Shown here: positions 54,901 through 57,900 of the stretch, piece after piece
Position numbering within the stretch: the first letter of the stretch is position 1
How the letters are laid out: each line of letters opens with the position of its first letter
DNA from: Cotesia glomerata
Taxonomy: Eukaryota > Arthropoda > Insecta > Hymenoptera > Braconidae
Length of the DNA stretch: 64,000 nt
NCBI RefSeq assembly: GCF_020080835.1
Contig: NC_058167.1
Coordinates: forward strand, 14,779,403 to 14,843,402
Direction of reading: 5' to 3'
The notes under the pieces: generated by a model
What the model saw: the letters and a program-made list of their open reading frames with translations, nothing else
Told to the model about the DNA's origin: nothing
Databases searched by the model: none
Made by a program: the position numbers and the translations under genes

Positions 54901-57900
54901 TACCTTAACCCTTGGACAAAAAAAATCAATAGCAGTCTAACTAATTTAGTACTAAAGAAACAAGATAATATAAATAGACAGTACTTATATTTATACGACT
55001 GAGTCGTCTCATCTATATTTTAACGACAAAGTATTATCTACATATTTATTTTTAGCGTTTAATTTATGAACAAAACATCGACAGTCGACTATTGTTTAAT
55101 TATTATTTTTTCTATGTTGATTATTAATTATGACAATTTAAACTAAATAATGGACACGCACCATTGAAATAATAACATAAAAAAAAGAAGTATTGAATTT
55201 GTCCTTTTATAATAAATGAATTTATAATTTATTACTAAGCAAACAAGACTAAGATACATAAGACTTAGTTAATAAACGAAACTAGTTTGTACAACAAATA
55301 TAAGTTAGTTTAATTAATAATTAAAAATGAACAAAGTTCTATTGACGATACGAGTAGCTATTAAACAATTTAAGAGCCTATTTTTGTTATTAAACACTTA
55401 AACACTTTATTTTATTTATCGCATTAAGAGCAAAGTTACTTTAATAAATTAATTGAGTTAAGCTCAAAACAAGTGTTTTATAGAGTCTAGTGGTAGTTTA
55501 TTGCTCGACTCACTTGGAATTTTTGATACCAGCTTTAGTGGTCTGAGAACCCTGAAGGAACGAAGCATACGCAGGTCGACGTCCACATTTGTTTCAGCGA
55601 ACACGGTCATCGACCTAATCCAAGCATCATTCTAAAATTCTATTCCCTCACGTAATAACCGTATTTTTATTTTATTTTTTTTATCTGCGAGGAGACGAAG
55701 GAGAGACAGGAGCCCCGGATAGTTTGGACATTTTGATTGAGTGGTTTTGTGAGATTTCTTATGGCTATTTGTTCAACTTGGGATAGTTTTGGGCTTATCT
55801 CTTAGTTTACTTTTTAAATCGGGATAAAAGGTTACCTTATTTTAGATAAACATATTTTTAGATCATAAACATTTTATAGCTTCTTTTTTTTATTTTAAAT
55901 TTGAATAAAATGAGACGTAACTTTTGTGAAAATTTTTAAGAATAAATTTAAGTTTGGAATTTATTTTAAGAACGAAAAATTAAAAATTTTCTTTATATGT
56001 TTTTGAAATAAAATTTTGAAATTTTTTGGATTTTTCACGTAAAAAATTTAAAATTTCGACAATTTCATTACAATAAAAATTTTTGAGCATTAAATTTTTG
56101 GTTAAATAAATCTAATAAATTTCAACTATCTAAAATTAAAAATTATCATTTTTTTTTATTTTATAAAAAAAATTCCATTTTTAAACTATGAAAAAAATAA
56201 AATAATGAAAATTATTACTTAAAAAAAAATATTATCTCATTTTACTTAAAAATTATAAACAATTATTATGTTTACGATCTAATAATTTCCTTAAATAATT
56301 AATAATTAATAATTTAATTAAAATTTTAATTGATTAAAATAAAATGAGCTTTTTAAATCAGACGGAGTATTTATTTACTTATACCACTTGATTCCTCAGA
56401 CTGTAGGAAGTAAATTTAATTTCAATAATTAAAAAATCAGAGAAAAAAAAGTTATTTACTGAGAAATTGTAATCAATCATTAATTAATTGATTTTAAAAA
56501 TGAAAAAGATTTTTTTTTAATAACATTCTTTTAAAAGAAAATAAAAAAAATCTTTTCTCTGATCGGTGATTCGAAAGAGTAAGTAAAAAAAAAAATGAAA
56601 AGGCAATGAACTCACCCAGTGACGACGACAAAAAAATCCATGATGTTCCAGATGTTCCTGAGATAAGAGCCGCGGTGCAGAACAAACCCCAGGGCCAGGA
56701 TCTTGAGACTCGCTTCGACACAGAAAATTCCGAGGAAGTATATCTCCGTCGACTCGAGCTTCTGGGCCAGGATGGTCTTGTCGTGCTTGGGCAGATGTTC
56801 CTCGAGGGCGAGCACCACGCAGTTGGCGATGATGGTTAGAAGGACGGCGTACTCGAAGGGCGGCCACTCGATTATGAAACGGGTGTGCTTACGTATGCAG
56901 TTGTCCTCCGAAAGGATAAACAACGACGAGGGTCCCTTAGAACCCGCGCCAGCCGCCCCTCCCCCTTGATCCCGGCCTGCCGGCATGACCACCAGACCAG
57001 GTGACTGAAAACAATCATTAATTTTTTTTTTTATTAAATAATGACTTTTGTTAAATTGCACTGTACTTTCTTAAATATTGACGTTTTTAACGATATAAGC
57101 TCGTTTCGATGTTACACTCATCAAGAGCTTTCATTTGAGTACCCACATGCATTTTTGATATATTTTTCATATATACATATATATAATATATATAAATATA
57201 TAAAATATATGAAAAATTGATGTGGGTACTTAAATGAAAGGTCTTGATGAGTGTAATATCGAAATGAGCTTATATCTTTAAAAATGTCAATAGTTCACAA
57301 GATTCAAGGTCGTTTTTAATTTTGTTAAATTGCACTGTACTTTCTTAAATATTGACTTTTTTAAAGATATAAGCTCATCCTGATGTTACACTCATTAAGA
57401 GTTTTCATTTGAGTACCCACATGCATTTTTGATATATTTTTCATATATACATATATATAATATATATAAATATATAAAATATATGAAAAATTGATGTGGG
57501 TACTCAAATGAAAGGTCTTGATGAATATAACATCATAATGAGCTTATATCTTTAAAAATGTCAATAGTTCACGAGATATAAGGTCATTTATTAATTATGA
57601 ATCTAGAGATAACGCATTTTCGAATGCAACCTAAATATTTATCATCATAAATTGACTATTGGTGAGAATGATATGAAACCTTGAAAAGGTACAAATTCAA
57701 GTCAAAACTTTTCCAATGATACCAAATTTAACCATAAAAATTTTTTCTCGGATATTATTATTATCATTATTTTTATTATATAACTGTTAATCTATAGTTT
57801 GATTATGCATTATAACTATCAATAACAAAATTATTATTGTTATGATTATGAAACTATAGAATACATATTTGCTCGGAGAAGTTTACGTGATACACAGGAA

